A stretch of 64,000 nucleotides of DNA, from assembly GCF_014205335.1 (NCBI RefSeq), contig NZ_JACHNH010000001.1, positions 2,033,501-2,097,500 on the forward strand, written 5' to 3'. Each line of letters begins with the position of its first letter. The stretch's first letter is position 1. This DNA is from Amorphoplanes digitatis. Lineage in GTDB: Bacteria; Actinomycetota; Actinomycetes; Mycobacteriales; Micromonosporaceae. Under the pieces are notes generated by a model that worked only from the letters and a program-made list of their open reading frames with translations, did no database searches and was not told the origin of the DNA. This document shows, piece after piece, positions 19,410 to 28,519 of this stretch. Position numbers and translations under genes: made by a program.

Positions 19410-20054
19410 TCATGATCGGAGATAGCGCAGCACGGCCAGGACCCGCCGGTGGTCGGTGCGCGCCTGCGGCAGGTCCAGCTTGGTGAAGATGGCAGTGACG
19501 TGCTTCTCGACGCTGCGCTCGACCACGTGCAGCGCGTCCGCGATTGCCACGTTCGAGCGCCCCTCGGCGAGCAGGCCGAGGATCTCCCGCTCCCGCTCGG
19601 TGAGCCGGGCCAGGCCGGCGTCGACGGCCGGCGCGGCGAGCAGCTGCCGGACCACCTCCGGGTCCAGGGCCGTACCGCCGGCGGCGACCCGCCCCAGCGC
19701 GCCGACGAACTCGTCGGTGCTCACGATCCGGTCCTTGAGCAGGTAACCGACGCCGCCGACGTGCTGGGAGAGCAACTGCCGCGCGTAGCTGGTCTCAACC
19801 CACTGGGAGAAGACCAGGACACCCACCTTCGGGTACGCGGACCTGATCGTCAGCGCCGCCCGCAGCCCCTCGTCGGTGTGCGTCGGCGGCATCCGCACGT
19901 CGACGACGGCGGCGTCGGGTGGATCGGCGGCGACCGCGGCGAGCAGCGCGCCGGCGTCGGCCACGGCGGCGGCCACCTCGATGCCGTGCTCGCCGAGCAG
20001 CAGCGCGATGCCGTCGCGCAGCAGGGCGTTGTCCTCGGCGATCACCACGCGCAT
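19410..20054 (-). CDS. NarL/LuxR-family response regulator
   Basis: This 214-residue protein has a receiver domain with the phospho-acceptor Asp52 in VVDVRMP, acidic pair ED at 7-8 and conserved Lys in LLKDR, followed by a LuxR-type HTH (LTEREREILGLLAEGRSNVAIA, cited for position only up to residue about 180; VERSVEKHVTAIFTKL is the recognition helix). It starts 1 base after the histidine kinase stop and is the last gene of the ABC-kinase-regulator operon. The probable target is the same operon or a linked resistance/stress function; nothing in the sequence says which. Confidence 0.92.
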   Translation of the reverse strand: MRVVIAEDNALLRDGIALLLGEHGIEVAAAVADAGALLAAVAADPPDAAVVDVRMPPTHTDEGLRAALTIRSAYPKVGVLVFSQWVETSYARQLLSQHVGGVGYLLKDRIVSTDEFVGALGRVAAGGTALDPEVVRQLLAAPAVDAGLARLTEREREILGLLAEGRSNVAIADALHVVERSVEKHVTAIFTKLDLPQARTDHRRVLAVLRYLRS

Positions 20055-20055
20055 G

Positions 20056-21273
20056 TCAGGCCTCCACGGGAAGAGTCATCGTCACGGTGGTCGGGCCGCC
20101 CGGCGGTGAGTCGACGGTCAGCGCGCCGTCCAGCGCCGACGCCCGGCGTGCGAGGCCCGCGAGCCCCGTACCGGTGGAGTCGATCCTCGCACCGCCGCGC
20201 CCGTCGTCGGTGACGGTGAGCCGCAGCCGGCTGCCGTCCGTGCGCAGGTCGATGCGGACCCGGCCGGCGTGCGCGTGCCGCGCGACGTTGGTGAGCAGCT
20301 CGGCGACCGCGAAGTACAGCGCGGAGGCGGTCGCGTCCGGTGGCCGCGCGTCCAGCGCGACGGTGACCTCGGCCGGGACGGCGCTGCGGCCCGCGAGGGT
20401 GGTCAGGGCGACGTCGAGGCCGTCGTCGAGCGCCGGCGGGTGCATGCCGCGGACGATGTCGCGCAGCTCGGCGAGCGCCTCGGTGACGGTGCCCCGGGCG
20501 TCGGCGGCCAACGTGCGCACCGCCTCCTCGGTGCTGCGGTGCTCGATCCGCGACAGCGCGACGCCGAGCGTGACCAGCCGGGCCTGCGTGCCGTCGTGCA
20601 GGTCGCGTTCGATGCGGCGCAGCAGCGCCGCCGCGTCGGCGCGCAGGGCGGTCCGGCCGGCCTCCAGCTCGGCGATGCGCCGCTGTGAGCGGCTCGGCTG
20701 GAGCAGTGCCCGGACCAGGAGGCCGTCGGTCCAGACGATCAGCCGCATCCACCACGGCACCACCAGCAGGGTGGCGGCGGCCTCCAGCGCGACCAGCCAG
20801 GTCCGCGCCCAGCTGTCGGTGTCGAAGGCGCCGAGATCGGCCGGTACCGCGAACCACCACAGTGGATAGGTGACCGCCGCGGGCCCGACGACGAGCGCGA
20901 GCGCCGCCGGGTACGCGCCGGCGACGGTCAGCGGCCAGCGGGCGAGGCAGTAGCCGAGCGCACGCCAGGCGGCCGCGTCCCGGAACAGCGCCAGGCTCCG
21001 CCGCCAGAGCGTGCCGGCCGGCAGCGGCGGCGGGTCGTCCCAGCTCCGGCCGAGGAAGTAGCGGGCGTGGCCGCGGAACCAGCGCGGGGTGAGCCGGGCC
21101 ACGGCCAGCACCCCGGCCAGGATCGGCAGGCCGAGGGGTACCGTCGAGGACCCCACCGCGACGATGCTGAGCAGCCCGAGCGCGAACGTCGGCGCCGCGA
21201 CCAGCACCCCGGTGAGCAGGTAGCCCAGCTCGCGCCAGGTGCGCGCGGTCAGCCAGGCCCGCAGCACGATCAT
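20056..21273 (-). CDS. Membrane sensor histidine kinase (HisKA_3 type)
   Basis: The 405-residue kinase has about six hydrophobic spans in the first 180 residues and no recognisable extracellular domain. The dimerisation helix carries the phospho-accepting His226 in ERDLHDGTQARLV, the pattern of NarL-partner kinases. The ATPase domain shows the N box (ELLTNVARHAHA) and G box (TDDGRGG, STGTGLAGL). The ATG at 21273 overlaps the permease stop, so it is translated with the ABC transporter. Such short-loop kinases beside ABC exporters usually sense signals within the membrane or through the transporter. Confidence 0.9.
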   Translation of the reverse strand: MIVLRAWLTARTWRELGYLLTGVLVAAPTFALGLLSIVAVGSSTVPLGLPILAGVLAVARLTPRWFRGHARYFLGRSWDDPPPLPAGTLWRRSLALFRDAAAWRALGYCLARWPLTVAGAYPAALALVVGPAAVTYPLWWFAVPADLGAFDTDSWARTWLVALEAAATLLVVPWWMRLIVWTDGLLVRALLQPSRSQRRIAELEAGRTALRADAAALLRRIERDLHDGTQARLVTLGVALSRIEHRSTEEAVRTLAADARGTVTEALAELRDIVRGMHPPALDDGLDVALTTLAGRSAVPAEVTVALDARPPDATASALYFAVAELLTNVARHAHAGRVRIDLRTDGSRLRLTVTDDGRGGARIDSTGTGLAGLARRASALDGALTVDSPPGGPTTVTMTLPVEA

Positions 21274-22589
21274 CCGACCGCCTCGATCGGCGGCCGGCGC
21301 AGGGACAGGGCGGCCGGCAGCACGGTGCCGGCCAGCACCAGGGCCGCGGTGGCCAGCACGCCCGCGAGCAGCCACGTCAGCGGCAGCCACGGCGTCCAGG
21401 TGCCCAGCGCGGTGTGCAGCAACGGCAGCAGCGTCGTCGTCGCCACGACCGCGGCCACCGCCAGCGCCGTACCCGTCACCACCAGAGCCTCGCAGAAGAC
21501 CACGGCCAGCGTGCGCCCCCGGGTGCCGCCGGCCAGCCGGACGACCGCCAGATCGCGGCGCCGGGACAGCTGGAGCGTGATGAGCGTGTTCAGCGCGGCC
21601 ACCGCCGCGAACGCCGCGTAGACGGCCGTGCCGGAGTACTCCAGCCAGCGGTCCGCGGCCGGGCCCGCGTCGCCGGTGACGTGCGTCCTCGTCGTGTACG
21701 AGACGACCTTGACCGCCGCGAACGCCACGGCGAGGGTGAGCGGAACCAGCGCGCCGGAGAGCGCCCTGGCGCTGATCCCGATGTTGTCGGCCGCGAGGCG
21801 CCCGGCGTCGCCGAGCAGGCGCGCGGCCGGCGCGGCGACCCGCAGCAGCGCCGGGCCGAGGCAGCCGGCGCCGACGCACATCGCCAGCATCACGAAGAGG
21901 CCGCCCTGGTCGGCGGCCTCGGCGGAGCCGCCGGCGATCGCCGAACTGAGCGCGATCCCGCCGCCGACCAGGATCAGGCCCGCCACGGTACGGACGACGC
22001 CGATCCGCCGCCGGGGCGCCGCGGTCTCGGCCAGCGCGACCGCCGGGCGTACCCGGGAGGGGCGCACGGCGGCGACGAGCGCGCCGATCAGGGAGGTGCC
22101 GACGGTGATCGCGAGGGCGATCGGCAGCGCGCCGCCGTGCGCCTGGAAGACGACGGCCGGCGGCGCGATGCCGTGCGCGACCAGGGCGTCGAGCCAGGCC
22201 CGGCCGCCTGCGGATCCGGCCGGCACCCCGGCGAGGGTCGCGGGAACTGCCACGCAGGCGGCCTGCGCGGCGATCGCCCGGCGTACCCGGCCCGGTGTGG
22301 CACCGACGGCCCGGACCAGGGCGATGTCGCGGGCCTGCTGCGCGATGGTGGCGCTCATCGTGACGCCGACGATGATGATCGACAGGTAGATCGCCAGCAT
22401 CAGGAAGACCATGGCCATGTCGGGCAGGCCGCTGTCGGTCACCGCGCGCCGCTCGGCGGCCGCCAGCGGCGCCCGGCCGATCGAGGCGGTGATCCCGAGC
22501 GCGGCGGCGACCAGCGCGGCGGCCAGGAACTGGGTGCCGGCCGGGCCGAGGAACGACCACGGGTTGCGGCGCAGGGCCTGCCGGATCAC
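21270..22589 (-). CDS. FtsX-type ABC transporter permease
   Basis: The 439-residue protein has an N-terminal span, two FtsX-like membrane domains and further spans near the C-terminus. The FtsX pattern ARDIALVRAVGATPGRVRRA follows a span at about residues 55-80, and a second copy is seen as RRDLAVVRLAGGTRGRT. The GTG at 22589 overlaps the ATPase stop as GTGA. Members export peptides, lipids or antibiotics, or transmit signals; no substrate can be named. Confidence 0.88.
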   Translation of the reverse strand: MIRQALRRNPWSFLGPAGTQFLAAALVAAALGITASIGRAPLAAAERRAVTDSGLPDMAMVFLMLAIYLSIIIVGVTMSATIAQQARDIALVRAVGATPGRVRRAIAAQAACVAVPATLAGVPAGSAGGRAWLDALVAHGIAPPAVVFQAHGGALPIALAITVGTSLIGALVAAVRPSRVRPAVALAETAAPRRRIGVVRTVAGLILVGGGIALSSAIAGGSAEAADQGGLFVMLAMCVGAGCLGPALLRVAAPAARLLGDAGRLAADNIGISARALSGALVPLTLAVAFAAVKVVSYTTRTHVTGDAGPAADRWLEYSGTAVYAAFAAVAALNTLITLQLSRRRDLAVVRLAGGTRGRTLAVVFCEALVVTGTALAVAAVVATTTLLPLLHTALGTWTPWLPLTWLLAGVLATAALVLAGTVLPAALSLRRPPIEAVG

Positions 22590-23308
22590 GCCGCCACCGC
22601 CGCGGACACGCCGCGCAGCCGGCCGGCGATGGCCGCGGCGTCCGGTGTCGGGCCGTCGGCGGCGAGGGCGCCGTCGCGCAGCAGGACGAGCCGGTCGCTC
22701 CAGGCGGCCGCCGCCGGATCGTGGGTCACCATCACCACGGTGACCCCATCGCGGTCGACCGCGTCGCGGAGCAGGGCGAGGATCTGGCCGCCGGTGGCCG
22801 GGTCGAGCGCGCCCGTCGGCTCGTCCGCGAAGATCACCGCCGGGCCGGTCACCAGCGCCCGGGCGATCGCCACCCGCTGGCGCTGCCCGCCGGAGAGCTC
22901 ACCGACACCGCGCCGTCCCAGCCCGCCGAGGCCGACGGTCTCCAGCACCTCCTCGACGCGGCGCGGCCGCGGCCCGCCGAGCCGGCCGGGCAGGGCGACG
23001 TTCTGCCGCACGCTCAGCTCGGAGAGCAGGTTGTACGACTGGAACACGAAGCCGAGCCGGTCGCGGCGCAGCCGGGTCAGCGGGCCCTCGCGCATCCGGG
23101 TGATGTCGCGCCCGGCCAGCCGCACGGTCCCGGCGCCGGGCCGGTCGAGCCCGGCCGCGCAGTGCAGCAGGGTGCTCTTGCCCGAGCCGGTCGCGCCCAT
23201 GACGGCGACGAACTGCCCGCCGGGCACGGCAAGCGACACGTCCCGCAGGGCGACGACGCCGCGCGGGAAGCGGCGGGTGACGGCGATGAGTTCCAGCACT
23301 GGTTCCAT
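22586..23308 (-). CDS. ABC transporter ATP-binding protein (MacB/LolD type)
   Basis: The 240-residue ATPase has Walker A GATGSGKST, Q-loop FVFQSYNLLSELSV, signature LSGGQRQRVAIARAL, Walker B VIFADEPTGALDP and the switch His in MVTHDP. The ADEPTGALD sequence is typical of ATPases that partner FtsX-like permeases. The ATG at 23308 is the first start giving the normal N-terminus (MEPVLELIAVTRRF). It begins the four-gene operon ATPase, permease, kinase, regulator. Confidence 0.92.
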   Translation of the reverse strand: MEPVLELIAVTRRFPRGVVALRDVSLAVPGGQFVAVMGATGSGKSTLLHCAAGLDRPGAGTVRLAGRDITRMREGPLTRLRRDRLGFVFQSYNLLSELSVRQNVALPGRLGGPRPRRVEEVLETVGLGGLGRRGVGELSGGQRQRVAIARALVTGPAVIFADEPTGALDPATGGQILALLRDAVDRDGVTVVMVTHDPAAAAWSDRLVLLRDGALAADGPTPDAAAIAGRLRGVSAAVAA

Positions 23309-23382
23309 GCCGCCAGCGTGGTCGGCGCGGGCGCCGCGGTCAGCCCGGCAGGCCCGGCGCCGGTGGTGCGGGAAACCGAACC

Positions 23383-24057
23383 TCAGCCGCTCGCGAGCGC
23401 GGCGCCGACGCCCGGCTCGAGCGGGCCGAGGAAGACCGGGTCGCGGCCCGAGACCACGTCGAACAGGGCCTTGACCACCGCGCCGCGCTCGCGGACGACG
23501 CAGCTGCGCCACGGCGCGGTGTAGATCCGCACGGTGTCGTCGCCGACGCCGCTGGCGTCGAGGCCGAGGCGCCGGCACAGGGCCACCGCGCGGTCGATGT
23601 GGTAGCTCTGCGTCACCACGATCGCCGAGTCGACCCCGAAGACCTGCTTGGCCCGGGCGCACGAGTCGTAGGTGTCGAAGCCGGCGTGGTCCAGCACCAC
23701 CCGTTGGCTCGGCACGCCGCGGTCGATCAGCCACCGGAACATCGCGCCGGGCTCGTTGTAGCTCCAGTCCATGTGGTCGCCGGAGACGAGGATCGCCTGT
23801 ACCTTGCCCGCGGCCAGCAGCTGCCGGGCGATCTCCAGCCGGGCGGCGAGGAACGGCGACGGGTTGCCGTCGGGGTAGACCTCGGCGCCGAGCACGAGCG
23901 CGACCGGCGCGGCCGGGACGTCCGCCACGCCGTGCACGTGGCCGGACGCCTCGGCGCGCACCCACAGGTCGCCGGTCGCCATGGCGAGCACCGCCGCGGC
24001 GACGCCGAGTGCGCCCGCCATAACGGCACGTCGGAGCCACGTTCTGATCCTGAGCAT
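23383..24057 (-). CDS. DUF218 / SanA-YdcF-like membrane protein
   Basis: The 224-residue product has an N-terminal span (residues about 10-30) and one DUF218 domain. Characteristic pieces are VALVLGAEVYPDGNPSPFL, ILVSGDHMDWSYNEPGAM, and IVVTQSYHIDRAVALCRRLG. In E. coli the related SanA protein affects envelope permeability to vancomycin; the biochemical activity of the family is not settled. The ATG at 24057 is chosen because it starts just before the membrane span. The epimerase gene ends 13 bases upstream, so they may share a transcript. Confidence 0.85.
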   Translation of the reverse strand: MLRIRTWLRRAVMAGALGVAAAVLAMATGDLWVRAEASGHVHGVADVPAAPVALVLGAEVYPDGNPSPFLAARLEIARQLLAAGKVQAILVSGDHMDWSYNEPGAMFRWLIDRGVPSQRVVLDHAGFDTYDSCARAKQVFGVDSAIVVTQSYHIDRAVALCRRLGLDASGVGDDTVRIYTAPWRSCVVRERGAVVKALFDVVSGRDPVFLGPLEPGVGAALASG

Positions 24058-24070
24058 GTGGGTAACCCTG

Positions 24071-24916
24071 TCAGGCCGCGTCAACCCGCCAGGTGTGCTC
24101 GGGCTCGTAACCCAGGACCCGGCGGGCCTTGTCGATCGAGAGCAGCGTCTCGTGCTCCCCGAGCTCCTTGGTCACCGGTACGCCGGGGAAGACCTCGGCC
24201 GCCAGCGACGCACTGGACCGGCTCATCACCGTGTCGGCGTTGGCGATCACGAAGACGTCCATGCCGCGCGCCTCGTGCGCCAGCGCCCGGCGGACGGCCT
24301 GCGCGCCGTCGCGCGCGTCGATGTAACCCCACAGGTTCCAGCTCCGGGCGCGCGGATCCGCGTCGAACGACGGGAACTCGGCGTAGTCCTGCGGGTCCAT
24401 GACGTTGGAGAACCGCAGGCCGATCATCTTGAGCTCGGGGTCCCACCGGCAGAACTGCGCGGCCATCTGCTCCTCGAGGTGCTTGACCAGCGAGTACGTC
24501 GACTCCGGCCGGCCCGGGTACGCCTCGTCGACCGGGATGTACGGCGGCGGCGTGGCGAACGGCAGGCCGAGCACGGTCTCGCTGGACGCCCACACGATGT
24601 TGGTGATCCCGGCGAGCCGCGCCGCCGAGAAGACGTTGTAGGTGGCGGTGATGTTGTGGTGGAACGTCGCCGCGTTGGGGATGAGCCCGGGCGCGGGGAT
24701 CGCGGCCAGGTGCACGACGGCGTCGATCCGGTCGTACCGGTCGTCGATGCGGGTGAGCGCCTCGACGGTCTGCCCGTAGTCGGTCAGGTCGATGCGCAGC
24801 GCCGGCCGCGGCGCGGCGACGTCCAGGTTGACCACCTCGTCGCCGTGCGCGACCAGGTCGTCGACCACGGCGCGCCCCAGCTTGCCGCTCCCGCCGGTGA
24901 CCGCGATCCGGGCCAT
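24071..24916 (-). CDS. NAD-dependent epimerase/dehydratase (extended SDR)
   Basis: The 281-residue protein has the Rossmann start TGGSGKLGRAVVDDL, the HLAAIPAPG strand, the active-site YSLVK with an upstream Ser in WASSETV, and a C-terminal segment with KARRVLGYEPEHTWR as in UDP-sugar epimerases and uronate dehydrogenases. The position next to a GH3 glycosidase suggests a sugar substrate. The exact reaction cannot be assigned. GAGGAGG lies upstream of the ATG at 24916. Confidence 0.82.
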   Translation of the reverse strand: MARIAVTGGSGKLGRAVVDDLVAHGDEVVNLDVAAPRPALRIDLTDYGQTVEALTRIDDRYDRIDAVVHLAAIPAPGLIPNAATFHHNITATYNVFSAARLAGITNIVWASSETVLGLPFATPPPYIPVDEAYPGRPESTYSLVKHLEEQMAAQFCRWDPELKMIGLRFSNVMDPQDYAEFPSFDADPRARSWNLWGYIDARDGAQAVRRALAHEARGMDVFVIANADTVMSRSSASLAAEVFPGVPVTKELGEHETLLSIDKARRVLGYEPEHTWRVDAA

Positions 24917-24959
24917 GCCGATCCTCCTCCGCCGAGCCTGCTGAGCAGTATGCCCCGCG

Positions 24960-27242
24960 TCAGCCGATCCGGAAGCGGGCGCGGATCAGGCTCTGCGGTC
25001 GCGAGTCCGGGCCGACCAGCAGGTCGAAGTCGCCGGGCTCCACGACCCGGCGTGCGTCCGCGGTGACCAGGGAGCAGTCGGCGGCCGGCACCTCGATCGG
25101 CACAATCACGCTCTCGCCGGGCGGCACCAGCACCTGCCGGTACGCCTTCAGCTCCCGGTCCGCCCAGGTGACGCTGGTGACCAGGTCGCTGACGTACGCC
25201 TGCACGGTCTCCAGCGCCGGGCGGGTGCCGGTGTTGGTCAGCCGTACGCTCGCCCGCACGACGCCGGTCGTGCTCACGTCGGGCTCGGCGATGCGCAGGT
25301 CCGCGTACTCGATGGTGGTGTAGCTCAGGCCCTGGCCGAACGCGAAGAGCGGGTCCTGGGTGAGGTCCGCGTAGCGGGTGCCGTGCTGGCCGCGTACCTG
25401 GTTGTAGTAGACCGGCTGCTGGCCGACGTGCCGGGCGGCCGAGACCGGCATCCGGCCGGTCGGCTCGATCAGGCCGAGCAGCAGCTCGGCAAGGGCCCGG
25501 CCGCCGCGCATGCCCGGGTTGAAGGCCTGCACGATCGCGGCGGCGCCGAGCGCGGACGGCGGCAGCGCGGCCGGCTTGGAGTTCAGCAGCACCAGCACGA
25601 CCGGGGTGCCCGTCTCGGCGAGCGCGTCGAGCAGCGCGATCTGGCCGCCCTGTAGCTCCAGCGTCGCGGTGGACTTGCTCTCGCCGGTCAGCGCGACGGT
25701 GTCGCCGACGACAACGACCGCGTAGTCGGCGGCGCGGGCGACCGCGACGGCCTCGGCGATCAGCGCCGGGTCGGCGGTGGCCGGCTCGGAGATCGGCGGC
25801 CGGGGCTGCCCGTCCGGGTAGGCGGCGCCGGCCGGGTCGGGCACCAGGCGCTCGATCTCGGCGCCGAGCGCGGTGGTGATGCTCCAGCCGGCCGGCGCGA
25901 CGGCCCGGAAGCCGTCCAGCACGGTCTCGATCAGCTCGCGGGGCTGGCCGTCGGGCATCCAGTCGACCTGGCCGGACGCGCCGGCCCAGTCGCCGAGCTG
26001 TGACTGCGGCGCGTCGGCGTTCGGGCCGATGACCGCGACCGTCTTCGCGGCGCCGGCCCAGGCCGCCCGGCCGTCGTCGCCCGGCGCCAGGCCGCCGGCC
26101 AGCGGCAGCGTGCCGTCGTTGGTGAGCAGCACCAGCGAGCGGCGGGCCACCTCGAGGTTGAGCGCGGCGTGGTCGGCGTGCCCGATGACGGCGGCCTGCC
26201 GGGCGGCGTCGGGCGCCCGCGGGTTCTCGAAGAGCCCGAGCTCGAACTTGAGCCGCAGGATCCGCCGGACCGCGGCGTCGATCTCCTCCTCGGCGATCAG
26301 GCCCCGTTCGACGGCGGTCTGCGCGCCCTCGAAGAAGCCCGGTGTGGTCATCACCAGGTCGTTGCCGGCGCGCACCGCCTGCGCCGCGGCGTCGACCAGG
26401 TCGGCGCAGACTCGCTGCTCCCAGACCATCCGGCCGACGTTGTCCCAGTCGGTGACCAGGGTGCCGGTGAAGCCCCACTCCCGCTTGAGGACGTCGTGCA
26501 GCAGCCACCGGTTCAGGGTGATCGGCACGCCGTCCATCGACTGGTAGCCGAGCATGAACGTGCGGCAGCCCTCGCGGGCGACCCGCTCGAACGGCGGCAG
26601 GAACCAGGAGCGCAGCTTGCGGGGGCTCAGGTCGGCCTCGCTGGCGTCGCGCCCGCCCTGGGTCTCGGAGTAGCCGGCGAAGTGCTTGGCCGAGGCCAGG
26701 ATCGCGGTCGGGTCGTCGAGGCCGCGGCCCTGGTAGCCGCGGACCATCGCGGCGCCGAGCTCGCCGATCAGGAACGGGTCCTCGCCGAACGTCTCGTCCA
26801 GGCGGCCCCAGCGCAGGTCGCGCGCGATGCACAGCACGGGGGAGAAGGTCCAGTGGATGCCGGTCGCGGAGACCTCGACGGCGGTGACCCGGGCGACCCG
26901 CTCGACCAGCTCCGCGTCCCAGCTCGCGGCCATCGCGAGCTGGGTGGGGAAGACGGTGGCGCCGGGCCAGAAGCCGTGCCCGTGTATGCAGTCCTCGGCG
27001 GTGATCAGCGGGATGCCGAGCCGGGTGCCGGCGGCCAGGTCGACGGCCTCGAGCATGCGCCGGGGTGAGGCGTGCAGGATCGAGCCCGCCAGCCGGGTGC
27101 TGACCGAGTCCTTGAGATCCTGCCGCGCGTCGAGCTGGAGCATCTGCCCGACCTTCTCGGCCAGGTTCATGCGGCCCAGGAGATCGTCGACGCGCTGCTC
27201 AACGGACAGGCTGGGATCACGGTACGGGTCGTCAGCGGCCAC
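24960..27242 (-). CDS. Glycoside hydrolase family 3 beta-glycosidase
   Basis: The 760-residue enzyme has a GH3 N-terminal barrel, a C-terminal alpha/beta domain and a fibronectin-III-like end. The catalytic Asp265 lies in LVTDWDN. Other signatures are KVGQMLQLDA, LRWGRLDETFGEDP and SAKHFAGYSETQGGRD; SYTTIEYADL begins the C-terminal domain. There is no signal peptide with the GTG start at 27242, so the enzyme is probably intracellular and acts on imported glycosides. That GTG follows GGAGGAGAC and starts AADDPYRDPSLSVEQRV. The longer frame to 27365 has no ribosome site. Substrate unknown; beta-glucosidase or beta-xylosidase are likeliest. Confidence 0.88.
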   Translation of the reverse strand: MAADDPYRDPSLSVEQRVDDLLGRMNLAEKVGQMLQLDARQDLKDSVSTRLAGSILHASPRRMLEAVDLAAGTRLGIPLITAEDCIHGHGFWPGATVFPTQLAMAASWDAELVERVARVTAVEVSATGIHWTFSPVLCIARDLRWGRLDETFGEDPFLIGELGAAMVRGYQGRGLDDPTAILASAKHFAGYSETQGGRDASEADLSPRKLRSWFLPPFERVAREGCRTFMLGYQSMDGVPITLNRWLLHDVLKREWGFTGTLVTDWDNVGRMVWEQRVCADLVDAAAQAVRAGNDLVMTTPGFFEGAQTAVERGLIAEEEIDAAVRRILRLKFELGLFENPRAPDAARQAAVIGHADHAALNLEVARRSLVLLTNDGTLPLAGGLAPGDDGRAAWAGAAKTVAVIGPNADAPQSQLGDWAGASGQVDWMPDGQPRELIETVLDGFRAVAPAGWSITTALGAEIERLVPDPAGAAYPDGQPRPPISEPATADPALIAEAVAVARAADYAVVVVGDTVALTGESKSTATLELQGGQIALLDALAETGTPVVLVLLNSKPAALPPSALGAAAIVQAFNPGMRGGRALAELLLGLIEPTGRMPVSAARHVGQQPVYYNQVRGQHGTRYADLTQDPLFAFGQGLSYTTIEYADLRIAEPDVSTTGVVRASVRLTNTGTRPALETVQAYVSDLVTSVTWADRELKAYRQVLVPPGESVIVPIEVPAADCSLVTADARRVVEPGDFDLLVGPDSRPQSLIRARFRIG

Positions 27243-27278
27243 GAGTCTCCTCCGGATCGACCGCGCGACACACGGTCT

Positions 27279-27290
27279 TGTTGCGCAACA
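27279..27290. promoter_or_regulatory. Perfect palindrome, candidate operator of the GH3 gene
   Basis: TGTTGCGCAACA is a perfect 12-bp palindrome with a central CG, 37 bases before the GH3 start codon. LacI-family repressors of sugar genes bind palindromes with a central CG. No regulator gene is adjacent. Confidence 0.4.
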
Positions 27291-27446
27291 CATCGGTAAG
27301 CGTTCGGAAGTGTCGCACAAGCCGGAACCGGTACCGGGGTCCGCCGGGGTCGGATCTTTGGTCAATCAGTACCGGAACCGGATCGAACAGGAGCGAATTT
27401 GTGCGTACCGGTGCCGGCCGTCCGGCGCGGGCCACGATCGGGTGAC

Positions 27447-27511
27447 TGCATAAATATATGAACTTGCCGCATGGCTATGCGCGTTGATACGGTTCCCTGC
27501 ATAGTCATGCG
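27447..27511 (+). promoter_or_regulatory. Three ARG-box-like ArgR sites before argC
   Basis: TGCATAAATATATGAA (27447-27462), CGCATGGCTATGCG (27468-27481) and TGCATAGTCATGCG (27498-27511) resemble the TGCAT-N-ATGCA-type ARG boxes of actinobacteria. They start 21 and 30 bases apart, about two and three helical turns, so they lie on one face of the DNA. The third ends at the argC ribosome binding site GGAGG (27511-27515). The ArgR repressor is encoded in the same operon, so arginine-dependent autoregulation is likely. Confidence 0.75.
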
Positions 27512-27520
27512 GAGGTAAGT

Positions 27521-28519
27521 ATGGGAATCAGGGTCGCCGTCGCCGGGGCGAGCGGGTATGCCGGGGGCGAGTTGCTGCGCCTGATCGCCGGGCATCCCGA
27601 GCTCGACCTCGTCGCCGCCACCGCGCACAGCAGCGCGGGTAAGCCCGTGTCCGCCGTACACCCGCAGCTCGCGGGCCTTGACCTGGTCCTCGGCGGCACC
27701 GGCGCCGCCCTGACCGACGCCGATCTGGTCTTTCTCGCCCTGCCGCACGGGCAGTCGGCGGCCGTGGCCGCCCAGCTGCCCGGCGGGGTGAAGATCGTCG
27801 ACCTTGGCGCCGACTTCCGGCTGCGGGACGCCGCCGCGTGGGACCGCTACTACGGCGGCACGCACGCCGGCACCTGGACCTACGGCCTGCCGGAGCTGCC
27901 GGGGCAGCGGGCCGCGATCGCCGCGAGCGACCGGGTGGCGAGCACCGGCTGCTATGCGGCCACGATCACCCTCGCCCTGGCGCCGCTGATCGCCGCGGGC
28001 GCCGCCGACCCGGCCGACGTCGTGGTCGTCGCCGCGTCCGGCACGTCCGGCGCGGGCCGGTCGGCGAAGGTGAACCTGCTCGCCAGCGAGGTCATGGGCG
28101 GCCTGTCGCCCTACAAGGTCGGCGCGCACCAGCACGTTCCCGAGATCAAGCAGGCCAGCGGCGCCACCTCGCTGTCGATGACCCCGGTGCTCGCGCCGAT
28201 GCCCCGCGGCATCCTCGCGACGGTCACCGCGAGGCCGCTCGGCGACGCCGACCCCCGCGAGGTGCTGGCCGCCGCCTACGCGGACGAGCCGTTCGTGCAC
28301 GTCCTGCCGGCCGGCGTCTGGCCGCGCACCGCCGCCACCGCCGGCTCCAACGCCTGCCACCTGCAGGCCACCCTCGACGTCGACTCCGGCCGGATCGTCG
28401 TCGTCAGCGCGCTGGACAACCTCGGCAAGGGCGCCGCCGGCCAGGCCGTGCAGTGCGCCAACCTCATGCTCGGCCTGCCGGAGACGACGGGCCTCTCGGT
28501 ATTCGGAGTCGCGCCATGA
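27521..28519 (+). CDS. argC: N-acetyl-gamma-glutamyl-phosphate reductase
   Basis: ArgC reduces N-acetylglutamyl phosphate to the semialdehyde with NADPH, the third step of arginine synthesis. The 332-residue protein shows the nucleotide site VAGASGYAGGELLRL and the catalytic cysteine in STGCYAATITLALAPL. KVNLLASEVMGGLSPYKVG and HVPEIKQ follow the family pattern. GGAGG at 27511-27515 precedes the ATG at 27521. It is the first gene of the operon and its stop overlaps argJ as ATGA. Confidence 0.97.
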   Translation: MGIRVAVAGASGYAGGELLRLIAGHPELDLVAATAHSSAGKPVSAVHPQLAGLDLVLGGTGAALTDADLVFLALPHGQSAAVAAQLPGGVKIVDLGADFRLRDAAAWDRYYGGTHAGTWTYGLPELPGQRAAIAASDRVASTGCYAATITLALAPLIAAGAADPADVVVVAASGTSGAGRSAKVNLLASEVMGGLSPYKVGAHQHVPEIKQASGATSLSMTPVLAPMPRGILATVTARPLGDADPREVLAAAYADEPFVHVLPAGVWPRTAATAGSNACHLQATLDVDSGRIVVVSALDNLGKGAAGQAVQCANLMLGLPETTGLSVFGVAP

